From: Pontiellaceae bacterium B12227
GTDB taxonomy: Bacteria > Verrucomicrobiota > Kiritimatiellia > Kiritimatiellales > Pontiellaceae
Assembly: GCA_029432775.1 (NCBI GenBank)
Contig: JAROAZ010000027.1
Span: 22,350-86,349 of the forward strand
Direction of reading: 5' to 3'
DNA: 64,000 nucleotides
Shown: positions 1 to 9,471 of the stretch, piece by piece
Layout of the letters: each line of letters starts with the position of its first letter
Numbering within the stretch: the first letter of the stretch is position 1
Notes under the pieces: generated by a model
The model's input: the letters and a program-made list of their open reading frames with translations, nothing else
Database searches by the model: none
What the model was told of the DNA's origin: nothing
Position numbers and translations under genes: made by a program

Positions 1-142
1 TGGCGGTGCCGGGTAGCCCTTCCATCAGAATGTTGCCGTTGGCGAGCAGACCGATCAGCAGGTGTTCAACCACATGTTCCTGTCCGATGACCGAGCAGGA
101 AAGGTCTTTCCTCAGCTGATTGAAGACGTCTTTCTGACTCAT
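1..142 (-). CDS. MoxR-family AAA+ ATPase, N-terminus only
   Basis: Partial gene cut by the left edge of the window; only the first 47 codons are visible. The peptide begins MSQKDVFNQLRKDL and continues through GQEHVVEHLLIGLLANG to MEGLPGTA, which is the typical MoxR entry to the Walker A loop (EGxPGxAKT). MoxR ATPases are cytoplasmic chaperone-like enzymes that often activate metal- or VWA-domain partners. It starts one base after the stop of the outer-membrane protein upstream, so it is probably the last visible member of the RND operon. The partner genes lie outside the window. Confidence 0.85.
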   Translation of the reverse strand, partial: MSQKDVFNQLRKDLSCSVIGQEHVVEHLLIGLLANGNILMEGLPGTA

Positions 143-143
143 T

Positions 144-827
144 TCAGAATCCGGCGGTGTAGCTTGCGTAGAGGCCCAGACCGGTGAGGTCGGAACTTCC
201 ACCCACGTTTGAAAAGTCGACAGAAGACCAGTTGGCACGGGCTCCGAGCCCGAGCATGCCCTTTCGGTGAATCCGGAACTCAATGCCGGTGCGTGCATAG
301 AGCCCGAGTCCGAATGCGGATTCGGTGTCGTTCTGATCCGGATCGCCGTTATCGTATTCGCGTTCGGTACGGTAGCTGGCAAAGACCATCAGCGGGCCGC
401 CGCCGGCATAAATACGGACCTTTTCCGATTCGGTCAGAAACAGGCTGGCATAGGCTCCGCCGGCGAGGTCGAACATCCACATGGAGGTGGAGAGGCTGAC
501 GTATGCGCCGCCTCCGCCGAGGTAGGCATAGTTTACTTTATCGAAGCGGAAGCCCAGCAGAAAGGTGGCTTCCAACCCATATTGAAAGCGCTCTCCTTTA
601 GGCAGGCTGTGCCAGGCACCTCCGACTTGTGGTAGCAGGGCCAGATCGACTTTGGCTCCATCGGCAGCATCTTCGGGGTTCAGTTTCAGGTTTTCATACT
701 GAACAGCACCCAGCAGGCCGGACACCGTGTAGTTTTCATCCCACGAATCGTATTTATGGTATTGGGCCTGAGCGACTGAAACCGAGATGGTGAGCGTTGC
801 TGCAATCAGGAATGTACAAATCTTCAT
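144..827 (-). CDS. small outer-membrane beta-barrel protein
   Basis: A 227-residue exported protein. Residues 1-21 form a signal peptide (MKICTFLIAATLTISVSVAQA). The mature part alternates short amphipathic strands with glycine-rich turns and ends in ASYTAGF, with the terminal phenylalanine common in outer-membrane barrels. It resembles OmpA/OmpW-sized 8-strand barrels, but I recognise no family. It lies 2 bases downstream of the RND pump gene in the same direction. It is far too short to be a TolC-type efflux duct, so it does not obviously complete the pump. Function unknown. Confidence 0.8.
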   Translation of the reverse strand: MKICTFLIAATLTISVSVAQAQYHKYDSWDENYTVSGLLGAVQYENLKLNPEDAADGAKVDLALLPQVGGAWHSLPKGERFQYGLEATFLLGFRFDKVNYAYLGGGGAYVSLSTSMWMFDLAGGAYASLFLTESEKVRIYAGGGPLMVFASYRTEREYDNGDPDQNDTESAFGLGLYARTGIEFRIHRKGMLGLGARANWSSVDFSNVGGSSDLTGLGLYASYTAGF

Positions 828-829
828 GG

Positions 830-3800
830 TTATCCTTCTTCTTCAGGGGTGTTCAGGGCAGGGGCTTCGGTTTTCTTTCCGGTCAGCTTTGCGACAATAT
901 AAAACAGCATGGGTACAAAGATCAGACTGGCAACAGTGGCCACGAGCATACCGCCGAATACGGTGGCTCCGAGTACCTTTCGGCTTTCCGCTCCGGCTCC
1001 GGAAGCAACCACCAACGGGATCACACCGAGAATGAAGGAGAAGGCCGTCATAAGTACCGCCCGGAAACGCAGTTTAGCCGATGACATGGCGGCATCGAAC
1101 AGGCTTTTACCTTCCTCATGCTCCACCTTGGCAAATTCCACCAGCAGAATGGCGGTCTTTGTGCAGAGGCCGATGAGCAGCACGATCCCCACCTGTGCAT
1201 AGACATTGTTATCGAATTGTCCGACCTTAAGCGCGATTACGGCGCCCAGCAGCGCAGTCGGTACGGAGAGGCAGACGGAAACGGGAACGCTCCAACTTTC
1301 ATATTGAGCGGCCAGTACAAGGTAAACCAGTATGATTGCCAGGATGTAGATAATGTTAGACGAACCCTGGGCCGCCTTTTCCTGATAGGAGAGTTCGGTC
1401 CATTCAACGCCCATCGAGGCCGGAAGTTTGGTATTTCCCATATCTTCCACAATGCCCATGGCCTGCCCGGTACTGAAGCCATCACCCGGCTGTCCCATGA
1501 TCTTGGCGGAGGGGTACATGTTGTAGCGGTTGATCGACTGCGGGCCGAGGATCTCTTTGACGCTGGCAACGGCGCCTAGCGGAAGCAGTTTTCCATCCCG
1601 GTTACGGATTTCGAGGTCCAGAATCTGCTCCGGCTCGGTGCGGAATTCGGGGGCGGCCTGCGCTTTTACCTGGAACACGCGGTTCATGTAGGTGAAGTCG
1701 TTCATGTAGACGGAACCATAATAATACTGGAGCGCGTTGAAGACGGAACTCATGGCCACGTTTTTGGTCAGCACCTGATCCCGGTCAATATCAATGTACA
1801 GCTGGGGTACATTGGCCCGGAAAGTCGTGTACATGCCTTGGAGTCCGGCCTGAGAGTTGCCATCGTTCATGAATTCATCGGCTACCTGCTGAAGCGTGTT
1901 CATGCCGACTCCGCCGCGGTCCTGCAGTTGCATAACGAGTCCGCCCGACATACCCACACCCGGCAGAGAGGGCATCGGGAATGCAAAGGCTACGCCATCC
2001 TGCAACTGGGAAAACTTCATGTTCAGGTCGCGGATGATGGCGGACTGATGCCGGTCTTTTCGCTCATCCCAGTGTTTGAAGGTGGTAACACTGAAAGCCG
2101 CATTCGGAATGGCGGCGCTATCGAGAATGGAGAAGCCGGAGATGGCCATAAAATCGGCTACGCCTTCGGTGCTTGCTATGACCTTATTAACTTCCTCAAG
2201 GAAATTCTGGGTCCGTTCGAGGGAAGAGGCTTCGGGCAACAGCACATTGACCATACAGTAGCCTTCGTCTTCCTGCGGAACAAATCCGCCCGGAAGGTCT
2301 GAGAAACCCATGAAGGCCACCACGGACATACCGATGAAGAGGATCAGGCCGATGACTGACTTTCTGAGTGCCTGGTTAACTACTTTGAGGTAGCCCGACT
2401 TCGTGGTGTTCAGTCCTTTATTGAAGAGGCCGAGCGGTCCGGTGGTTTTCTCGCCACCGGAGGGGCGCAGCAGCAGTCCGCACAGCGCGGGGCTGAGGGT
2501 CAGGGCGTTGATGGTTGAGAAAACCGTGGCCACGGAAATAGTGACGGCAAACTGTTTGAACAGCGTGCCGGTAATGCCGGGCATAAAAGTCGTTGGAATA
2601 AATACAGAAAGCAGCACCAGGGTGGTTGCGATCACCGGTCCCGAAATCTCGGTCATGGCTTGCAGCGCGGCGTCTTTCGGCGATTTCCCTTCTTCATCAA
2701 TCAGGCGCGTACAGTTTTCCACCACAACGATGGCGTCATCCACCACAATACCAATCACCAGCACGAGGCCGAACAGGGTGAACTGGTTGATGGAATATCC
2801 CAAGGCCGACAGAGCCGCGAAGGTGCCGATCAATGAAACCGGAATTGTGACCGAAGGAATGATGGTGGCCCGGAAGTTCTGGAGAAAGATGAAAACCGTC
2901 AGTACCACCAGGATCAGCGTGATGAACAGGGTTTCCACCACTTCGTCGATGGAGGCCTGAATAACCACGGTGTTGTCATAAATGATCGTATAGTCGAGCC
3001 CTTCGGGGAAGCCGGCTTTGAGTTCTTCCATCTTGGCCTTAACGCCTTTAACGACCTCAATCGCATTCTCGCCGGGGATCTGGTAGACGGCGATAGTTGC
3101 CGACTGTTTTCCGTTGAGGGAGGAACCGAGCACGTAGGTCTGGGCTCCGAGCTCAACGTCGGCGACGTCTTTGACGCGAAGAATTCGACCGTCTTCACCC
3201 GTGCGGATCACAATGTCTCCGAACTCTTCAGCGGTGAGCAGGCGGCCGCGAACGCGCATGCTCATTTGGCGGGCCTGTCCAGTGGGAACGGGCGGTTCGC
3301 CAACCTGCCCGGCAGCCACCTGCAGGTTCTGCTGCTGTACGGCAGAAACAATGTCTTCCGCAATCAGGCCGCGAGCTTTCATTTTGTTCGGGTTCAGCCA
3401 GAGGCGCATGGAATAGTCGCCGGCCCCGAAGGCCTGCACTTCGCCGACGCCCGGCACACGGGCGACTTCGTCCTGCACCCGCAGAGCCACATAGTTTGCC
3501 AGAAAGATGTCATCATACCGATCGTCCGGACTGGAGAATCCAATGTAGAGGTTGGCATCGGTCGATTTTTTCTGGGTGGAGATGCCGAGGCGCTGCACTT
3601 CCTGCGGCAACTGCGGAATGGCTTTGGCCACACGGTTCTGAACCAGCACGTTGGACATATCGAGATCTGCGCCTGTCGCAAACGTAACCGTCAGCTTCAT
3701 GGTTCCGTCGTTGGCGCTGACGGAGTTCATGTAGATCATGCCTTCGACGCCGTTGACTTCTTTTTCGATGACGGCTGCCACGGTGTCGGCCACGGTTTGG

Positions 3801-3964
3801 GCATCGGCTCCGGGATAGACCGCGTCCACCGTGATGGCGGGCGGAGCAATATTGGGATAGCGCTCAATCGGAAGGCCCTTCATGGAGAAGAGTCCGATGA
3901 GGACGATCACGATGGCAATCACCATCGCAAAAATAGGTCGTCTAACAAAAAAGTGGCTGAACAT
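830..3964 (-). CDS. RND efflux pump inner-membrane permease (HAE1/AcrB type)
   Basis: A 1044-residue proton-driven multidrug exporter subunit, the usual length for AcrB/MexB. It starts MFSHFFVRRPIFAMVIAIVIVL, the standard first transmembrane helix. It has the duplicated layout of two large periplasmic loops and 12 membrane helices. The paired aspartates of the proton relay in TM4 are present (VDDAIVVVEN, around residues 407-410). The family takes substrates from the periplasm or inner membrane and passes them through an adaptor to an outer-membrane channel. The adaptor gene lies 14 bases upstream. No TolC homologue is in the window, so the channel is presumably encoded elsewhere. Confidence 0.97.
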   Translation of the reverse strand: MFSHFFVRRPIFAMVIAIVIVLIGLFSMKGLPIERYPNIAPPAITVDAVYPGADAQTVADTVAAVIEKEVNGVEGMIYMNSVSANDGTMKLTVTFATGADLDMSNVLVQNRVAKAIPQLPQEVQRLGISTQKKSTDANLYIGFSSPDDRYDDIFLANYVALRVQDEVARVPGVGEVQAFGAGDYSMRLWLNPNKMKARGLIAEDIVSAVQQQNLQVAAGQVGEPPVPTGQARQMSMRVRGRLLTAEEFGDIVIRTGEDGRILRVKDVADVELGAQTYVLGSSLNGKQSATIAVYQIPGENAIEVVKGVKAKMEELKAGFPEGLDYTIIYDNTVVIQASIDEVVETLFITLILVVLTVFIFLQNFRATIIPSVTIPVSLIGTFAALSALGYSINQFTLFGLVLVIGIVVDDAIVVVENCTRLIDEEGKSPKDAALQAMTEISGPVIATTLVLLSVFIPTTFMPGITGTLFKQFAVTISVATVFSTINALTLSPALCGLLLRPSGGEKTTGPLGLFNKGLNTTKSGYLKVVNQALRKSVIGLILFIGMSVVAFMGFSDLPGGFVPQEDEGYCMVNVLLPEASSLERTQNFLEEVNKVIASTEGVADFMAISGFSILDSAAIPNAAFSVTTFKHWDERKDRHQSAIIRDLNMKFSQLQDGVAFAFPMPSLPGVGMSGGLVMQLQDRGGVGMNTLQQVADEFMNDGNSQAGLQGMYTTFRANVPQLYIDIDRDQVLTKNVAMSSVFNALQYYYGSVYMNDFTYMNRVFQVKAQAAPEFRTEPEQILDLEIRNRDGKLLPLGAVASVKEILGPQSINRYNMYPSAKIMGQPGDGFSTGQAMGIVEDMGNTKLPASMGVEWTELSYQEKAAQGSSNIIYILAIILVYLVLAAQYESWSVPVSVCLSVPTALLGAVIALKVGQFDNNVYAQVGIVLLIGLCTKTAILLVEFAKVEHEEGKSLFDAAMSSAKLRFRAVLMTAFSFILGVIPLVVASGAGAESRKVLGATVFGGMLVATVASLIFVPMLFYIVAKLTGKKTEAPALNTPEEEG

Positions 3965-3978
3965 GGTGTTCTCCCGGG

Positions 3979-5130
3979 TTATTTAGCAACAGATGCCGGC
4001 GCAGCCGCTTGTGCTTCGGAGGCGGTAACCGGAATGCCCGGACGGGCCCGCTGGAGGCCGTTCACAATGATGCGGTCCTGCACGGTTAATTGGCGGTCCT
4101 TGGTTGTATCGTCCTGCACCACGCGGAGCGTTCCAACCAACGGCCCTTTCGTGATATAGATGCTTTCCACCACATTTTCGGCATTTACTGTGAGAACAAA
4201 GGTGCCGGCCATGTCCTGCTGGATCGCCAGATCAGGAACGAGCAATGCATTTTCAATTTCATTCGGGATGAGAATTTTACCGTAGAGGCCCGGAAGCAGG
4301 GCGAGGTCGGCATTTTTAAACATGGCGCGGGCGCGCAACGTGCCGGTTTCCGGATCGACCTCGGGATCAATGTAGTCCACCACACCCGTTTCGGAGTGCA
4401 TGCTGCCATCAGCCATTTCAAGTTTTACGGGAGGATGGGTCTTGCCGGGTTGGGTTTTTCGAATGCCGCCCTGCAGATAGGGCAGTACAATCCGTTCATC
4501 CACGTTGTAGTAGGCCGCAATCGGGGCTTCTACAACAAGTTTGGTCAGCAGCGTGGATTGTCCATCGCCAACCAGGTTGCCGACGCTCATCAGGCGGCGG
4601 GCCAGGCGACCGGCCATGGGGGCGTGTATTTCGGTGTAGGAAAGGTCTAGTTTTGCATTATCAAGAGCAGCTTGGGCGGCTTGAACCGCCGCTGCTGCAG
4701 AATCAGTCTCGGCTTCAGCCGTGAGAACGTCTACTTCAGATACGGCTTTGGTTTCGTAGGCTTTTTCCATGCGCTGCTGGGTGGCTTTCGCCAGTTTCAG
4801 CGCAGCTTCTGCCTGAGCCAGACTGGCTTTGGCGGAGTTGACTGCGGCAATATATTCTGCCGGCTCAATGGTGAAGAGCAGGTCGCCTTCCTTAACCCGC
4901 TGACCATCTTCGAAGTCGACGGTTTTGAGGAATCCCTTTACCCGGGCGCGGATATCGACTTCATCAAACGCTTCAAGGCGGCCCGGGAAGCTTTCGAAAA
5001 CGGTTACCGTTTTCTGTTCCGGCATCTGAACCGTTACGGCCGGGGGCGGCGGTGCCTGAAATTCATTTTTCGGCGTGCAGCCAACGAGCACTAACAGCGA
5101 CAGAACGGGTAAAAACGGCAATCTTTTCAT
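3979..5130 (-). CDS. RND efflux periplasmic adaptor lipoprotein (AcrA type)
   Basis: A 383-residue membrane-fusion protein. It has a lipoprotein signal ending in the lipobox LVGC (Cys18), so it is probably anchored by lipid to the inner membrane. After it come the lipoyl/barrel-sandwich half (FPGRLEAFDEVDIRARVKG), an alanine-rich coiled-coil hairpin at about residues 100-160, and the second lipoyl half (YTEIHAPMAGRLARR). The C-terminal beta-barrel and membrane-proximal domains end near residue 383. It is the first gene of the operon, followed by the pump 14 bases downstream. The 116-base gap upstream presumably carries the promoter. Substrate cannot be predicted. Confidence 0.95.
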   Translation of the reverse strand: MKRLPFLPVLSLLVLVGCTPKNEFQAPPPPAVTVQMPEQKTVTVFESFPGRLEAFDEVDIRARVKGFLKTVDFEDGQRVKEGDLLFTIEPAEYIAAVNSAKASLAQAEAALKLAKATQQRMEKAYETKAVSEVDVLTAEAETDSAAAAVQAAQAALDNAKLDLSYTEIHAPMAGRLARRLMSVGNLVGDGQSTLLTKLVVEAPIAAYYNVDERIVLPYLQGGIRKTQPGKTHPPVKLEMADGSMHSETGVVDYIDPEVDPETGTLRARAMFKNADLALLPGLYGKILIPNEIENALLVPDLAIQQDMAGTFVLTVNAENVVESIYITKGPLVGTLRVVQDDTTKDRQLTVQDRIIVNGLQRARPGIPVTASEAQAAAPASVAK

Positions 5131-5246
5131 AACTCACATCTCCACGGGTTTGAGTAAAAAGCCTAGTTTTGTGTATGGGGTATTGTCGAGGTTGAATACC
5201 AATTTATTCCTATTTCCAAAATAAGACCGGGAAAGGCGTGCCGTTA

Positions 5247-6596
5247 TTACATTAGATTTCGTTTCAGCGCGCCGTAAGGCACCACTCCTTTATGGCCATA
5301 TCGATAGGCTTCCGGCTTTTTCCCCCGCGGATCCATCTTGAGCAAGCCGGCATCTTCTAAAGGCACATAGGATCTATAGGGCATGAGGTCTGAGTGTCGC
5401 GAAATCCAGATCCATGCACCCGGCGCCCCTTTAATAATACCCCACACATTTCCGTCCCGCACATCATCAAACCATTTGGGGATTGTCCCTTTGTTAAAAT
5501 CAATCTGCTTTCTCGGGCCTAAATCCTCGTCATCATAGAGCCGGTCCATGGCCAGTTCAATTTGAGCGTGTGTGACGGAAATGCAGGAGCGGCTGAACAT
5601 ATGATAGCTGATATCCGCTTTTTTCATATACTCCTTGATGATGTCATCCGGAACCTGATCCCAATCGAGTCGGCCGCGCGCCTGTTTGAGTCCTTTTGTG
5701 GTCCACTCAGATGCAATTTCTCCGGTCTCATCTTTCAGCCTGCCCTCGTTCAGCATGTCTGAAATGGTCCGCCGGCCCACGGCATCGCCCATCATGAGCC
5801 CGGCAAACAATACCAGATCCTCCGCCCGGTCATGATCGGGTAGTTCCAGAGGATAGCAGTCCCAAACCGCTCCGCGCAGAGAATCGTTCAGGAAACGCTG
5901 CCCTCCGGCATAAAGGCGTGCTGTGAGCGCATACCCCTCTTCAGGGTCCAGTCCTTTAATGAAATTGTAGCCGGTGAGGGGTGGACGCCATGCTTCCCAG
6001 CTTAAGATCAGATCATCGAGAAAGGGCACATCCGGATCCGGGAGACCATCTTTTCCAAGTACAGAGGGCCGCTGATCTTCTTTGAAGATAAAGCGTAACT
6101 GCACATGACCGGTATATTTGGCAAACCCCTTCAGGTAGTACCGCACAATCACATATTCAATGCGTTCAAGCCCGCCCACCGGAATTCGCACACTCGCATT
6201 CCGGGAGATTCCAAGAATGGGATTGCCCGACAATTGAATATTGTGGACCAGCACATAACGCTCCTCAGCTGATTGGAGCTTCGAGTCTTTCCAATCAACC
6301 AGAAACGGCAGCATACTGGCTGCCAGCCCATTCGGGAGCATGTCATCCGGGGTCTGAATGACTGCCGTCGGAGTATCGTCTTCCAGCCAGTCCAGTATGA
6401 TGTCGGAATTTACATCATAAAATTCCGGCGATGCATTCCACTGTTCCACACGGGCCAGTTCAGGCCCGTCCGGCAGTTTCGATGAGCGGCAACCGCATAG
6501 CAGGGATAACGATATGCCGGTCAATAGCAGCAAACAGAGCATATGCTTTCCCGGTTGATACGCACACGTTTCGGTAATCAGGTTTGGTTTGCACAT
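5247..6596 (-). CDS. lipoprotein of unknown function
   Basis: A 449-residue protein that I do not recognise. I place the start at 6596 (MCKPNLITET), because an AAGGGA ribosome site lies just upstream; a frame extension back to 6665 adds residues without a signal. A hydrophobic stretch ends in LLCGC, giving a lipobox with Cys36, so it is probably a lipoprotein. The body is mixed alpha/beta, with tryptophan-rich segments (YNFIKGLDPEEGYAL, GAPGAWIWISRHSD) and no catalytic motif I can name. It is transcribed alone, with 116 bases before the efflux operon and a divergent neighbour on the other side. Confidence 0.75.
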   Translation of the reverse strand: MCKPNLITETCAYQPGKHMLCLLLLTGISLSLLCGCRSSKLPDGPELARVEQWNASPEFYDVNSDIILDWLEDDTPTAVIQTPDDMLPNGLAASMLPFLVDWKDSKLQSAEERYVLVHNIQLSGNPILGISRNASVRIPVGGLERIEYVIVRYYLKGFAKYTGHVQLRFIFKEDQRPSVLGKDGLPDPDVPFLDDLILSWEAWRPPLTGYNFIKGLDPEEGYALTARLYAGGQRFLNDSLRGAVWDCYPLELPDHDRAEDLVLFAGLMMGDAVGRRTISDMLNEGRLKDETGEIASEWTTKGLKQARGRLDWDQVPDDIIKEYMKKADISYHMFSRSCISVTHAQIELAMDRLYDDEDLGPRKQIDFNKGTIPKWFDDVRDGNVWGIIKGAPGAWIWISRHSDLMPYRSYVPLEDAGLLKMDPRGKKPEAYRYGHKGVVPYGALKRNLM

Positions 6597-6701
6597 CGGA
6601 AATCCCTTTCTTGAATAGGTACACTGAGTGTGCCAAAGAAAGAGTGGTTTGTACAAGGATGCCATCGCGCCGATTCCCGGAGCGACGAAACAGGTTGAAC
6701 T

Positions 6702-7802
6702 ATGCCGGTTTCAATGACAGGTTCTCATCCGGTGGTTTTGTCTGTTCCGCCTGAAAGGATGATGCATCGATTGAAAAGTAAGGTCCATCTTAAGACATGC
6801 CGGAATGTAAGCGCCTTGGTTGTGCTGTCTATTGCAGCAACGGCGTGCCGCACGAAGGACATCCCGGAACCTGCGTTGCAGCAGGCGACACCCCGACCGC
6901 TGGTGGGATCGTTACGGATTCCGGACGGGTATCACACCGGACCGGTTGTTGCCGGCCTGGAGCAGGGAGCGATTCCGCAGGGCCTGGTTTATCTCCCGCA
7001 GCAGGGGTTGATTCTGACCTCACATTATTTTGATGACCACCGCCCGTCCTGCGTCGTCAGTACCGATTGGGAAACCGGCCGAGCGCTGAATACTGTTCAG
7101 TTGTTGGAGCCGGACGGCCAGCCACATTTCGGTCATGTGGGCGGTTTGGCAGTGGGGCATTCCAATCTCTGGATTGCTTCAGACGGTTTCCTCTACCGCG
7201 GCCGTCTGGCGGATTGCACCGAGCCCACCGGCTCCACCTTCCAGACCCTGGAAAAAATAAAAACGGAATGCTCCAACGAAGTGGCCTTCTGCTCCTTCTT
7301 TAATGACCGGATCTGGGCGGGCGAGTTTGCACTCGGGAATAAATATGCCACACCCGCCACGCATCATCTAACGGCGCGCGATGGATCGGAACGGCATGGC
7401 TGGGTATGCGGCTACGATCCGGAGAACGGGTTTGTCCGCCCCGAATATGTGCTGTCCATTCCGGATCGTGCGCAGGGGATGCTTCTGAAAGATAACTATA
7501 TTTTGCTCAGCCGTTCCTATGGACGCAGAAGCCGCAGTTCGATTGAAATCTTTCGAAATCCAATCTCCGAGCCGCCGCACCACTTGATTCAAACAATGGG
7601 AGAGCCCCCCGTGCCGTTATGGTTTCTGGACGGTGCAAATCATGTGCGGTCGATTGATCTTCCCCCCATGGCGGAAAATATGGCTTTGGCCGACGGGCAG
7701 CTGCTGGTCCTTTTTGAATCGGGCGCGCAGAAATTCCGTTGGTTCGGCAGAAAACCGCTCGACTACACCCTGTTGTTTAATCTGAAAGAACTGCAACCAT
7801 GA
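6702..7802 (+). CDS. propeller-like lipoprotein of unknown function
   Basis: A 366-residue protein with a lipobox-like SIAATAC after a hydrophobic stretch, suggesting a lipoprotein. The long N-terminus before that stretch hints that translation may begin at the double ATG at 6759/6762. However, 6702 has its own AGG-containing leader, so the start is uncertain. The body has repeated motifs such as GLVYLPQQGLIL, GGLAVGHSNLWIASDGFLYRG and AQGMLLKDNYILLSRSYG, which look like blades of a beta-propeller. The last codons overlap the start of the downstream hydrolase by 4 bases, so the two are probably translated together and act in the same envelope process. Confidence 0.75.
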   Translation: MPVSMTGSHPVVLSVPPERMMHRLKSKVHLKTCRNVSALVVLSIAATACRTKDIPEPALQQATPRPLVGSLRIPDGYHTGPVVAGLEQGAIPQGLVYLPQQGLILTSHYFDDHRPSCVVSTDWETGRALNTVQLLEPDGQPHFGHVGGLAVGHSNLWIASDGFLYRGRLADCTEPTGSTFQTLEKIKTECSNEVAFCSFFNDRIWAGEFALGNKYATPATHHLTARDGSERHGWVCGYDPENGFVRPEYVLSIPDRAQGMLLKDNYILLSRSYGRRSRSSIEIFRNPISEPPHHLIQTMGEPPVPLWFLDGANHVRSIDLPPMAENMALADGQLLVLFESGAQKFRWFGRKPLDYTLLFNLKELQP

Positions 7803-8821
7803 CCATCCGTTCCGTCCTTCTTATTCTCATCAGCTCGATGCTGTGCAGCTGTGCCTATTTCCGGGATAAAAATGAAAAGCCGGATACAACCGGTTATAAT
7901 CTGGCCGAGGTCAGGCGCGATTTGAAACCGCTGGATCTCTCCGCGCCCTATACGCCAACGCCGGCCACGGCCGAGTATTTTAATTTCTATGGTTTGAACG
8001 CGGCGACGAATGCGCAGCACTTTTTCGGCACCCTTCAGTCGGAAGGGGAGACGCTGGCCGCCCATGTGTTTATTCCACCGGAGCCGCGCGGAACCCTGTT
8101 TATGATTCATGGATATTTTGACCATACCGGAACGCTCGCCAAACTGATTGCAGCCGGACTCGGGCAGCGCTATGCCGTTGTAAGCTGGGATCTCCCGGGG
8201 CACGGGCTCTCTTCGGGCGCCCGAACGGATACGGGCCAGTTCAACCTTTGCGCCAAACAATTTATCGATCTGGTCGGGCGGTCCAAAGGGCACCTTCCTG
8301 GTCCCATGTATTTAATTGCGCACAGCACCGGGTGCTCCATTTATATGGAATATATACTCAATCCTGAACCCGATGTTTTTGACGGTGTAGTGTTTCTTGC
8401 CCCATTGGTTCGGCATGCCTATTGGGGATGGGGAAAGTTCGGTTATGCCATCTCGAATCCGTTCGTGAATAAAGTGCGCCGCCGCGAAAAAAAGAATTCA
8501 ACGGATGCCGTTTACCTCGCCTTCGTGAAGCAGGACCCCCTGCATAGCGATATTTTGTCGTATGACTATCTGTCCGATTTATATGCCTGGGAGAAAAAGA
8601 CCCGGACTTATTCCGACCTGCCGGGTTCGCTGTGTATTATTCAGGGTGATAAAGACCGGGTGGTGAACTGGAAGTATAATATTCCCTTTCTGCAGTCCCA
8701 ATTTAAAACCGTAGACCTGCTCATGGTTCCCGGCGCAAAGCATCAGCTGGCCAATGAAAGTGAAATCTATCGGAAACCGGTTTTTGAAAAGATCTTTCAG
8801 TATCTGGAAGAGCAACGCTGA
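7799..8821 (+). CDS. lipoprotein alpha/beta hydrolase (monoacylglycerol lipase-like)
   Basis: A 340-residue lipoprotein with a signal ending LCSC (Cys18). The rest is a serine hydrolase of the Hydrolase_4 type. It has the oxyanion region MIHGYFDHTG, the sequence WDLPGHGLSSG, and a nucleophile elbow AHSTGC with Ser176. Asp286 (GDKDRVVNW) and His315 (GAKHQL) complete a credible catalytic triad. The elbow is H-S-x-G rather than the usual GHSxG, with Ala before His. Substrates in this family are lipid or acyl esters. Its start overlaps the stop of the preceding propeller-like lipoprotein, so the pair is probably an operon at the cell envelope. Confidence 0.88.
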   Translation: MTIRSVLLILISSMLCSCAYFRDKNEKPDTTGYNLAEVRRDLKPLDLSAPYTPTPATAEYFNFYGLNAATNAQHFFGTLQSEGETLAAHVFIPPEPRGTLFMIHGYFDHTGTLAKLIAAGLGQRYAVVSWDLPGHGLSSGARTDTGQFNLCAKQFIDLVGRSKGHLPGPMYLIAHSTGCSIYMEYILNPEPDVFDGVVFLAPLVRHAYWGWGKFGYAISNPFVNKVRRREKKNSTDAVYLAFVKQDPLHSDILSYDYLSDLYAWEKKTRTYSDLPGSLCIIQGDKDRVVNWKYNIPFLQSQFKTVDLLMVPGAKHQLANESEIYRKPVFEKIFQYLEEQR

Positions 8822-8967
8822 ATGGTTCGGCGTATCGGACGGGCGGTGCATTGGTAGGCAGGACTTTTCCATCCTCTGGAAAGTTCCAACGATGGGAAAC
8901 GTAATTTTGCGAATTTTAAACCGCTGGAAAAACCGGTATATTCTCCAGTCTTTGGAAGGGGAAGGGT

Positions 8968-9471
8968 ATGGATTTAAAAAAGACTCCGGATGAAATGATT
9001 AAACGCATCGGCGGCTATCTGCACCGCGTGGTGCCGATTGTGGACGCGACCGGCAAGGTGCTGGACTATACGCTGAAACCGCTGATGGTGGAATTTAAAC
9101 CACGCGATGTGATGCAGGTGGTGGTCGGTGCCTCGCTCCTTTCCATTCCGGTTGCTTTCACAGAGGAAACCTGGGTGCTGGGGAAGGAACTGCCGTTGGC
9201 CAATGTGATCGGGCTCAGTGTGCTCTCACTGATTTTTATCGGTCTGTTTGTTTACTACAACTTTTACCGCTTCAACTTTAAGGGGCATGTGGTTGAGTTT
9301 GTGAAGCGCGTGGCCGGCATTTATCTGATTTCTCTGCTGGTTGTGGCCGGCCTGCTGACGGTCATCAATAAATGCCCGTGGTCAACCGATCATCTCACGG
9401 CGCTTAAACGCATTCTGATCGTTGCATTTCCTGCTTCGATGAGTGCGGCGGTCAGCGACTCGATTAAATAA
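8968..9471 (+). CDS. DUF2391-type integral membrane protein
   Basis: A 167-residue membrane protein. After a soluble N-terminus of about 45 residues come roughly four hydrophobic helices (about 50-65, 78-98, 112-132 and 145-160). The sequence resembles the DUF2391 putative integral membrane family: VGASLLSIPVAFTEETWVLG and the final LKRILIVAFPASMSAAVSDS are characteristic. A good GGAAGGG-like ribosome site precedes the ATG (ggaaggggaagggt). The 146-base gap before it holds no recognisable gene. Its end overlaps by 8 bases the end of the convergent acyltransferase-like gene. No biochemical function is known to me. Confidence 0.8.
   Translation: MDLKKTPDEMIKRIGGYLHRVVPIVDATGKVLDYTLKPLMVEFKPRDVMQVVVGASLLSIPVAFTEETWVLGKELPLANVIGLSVLSLIFIGLFVYYNFYRFNFKGHVVEFVKRVAGIYLISLLVVAGLLTVINKCPWSTDHLTALKRILIVAFPASMSAAVSDSIK

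Noticed and set aside
3266..4159. A 297-codon open frame antisense to the RND pump and adaptor genes.
   Set aside because: It covers the junction of two clear genes on the other strand, has no recognisable domain, and its composition follows from the codon use of the real genes.
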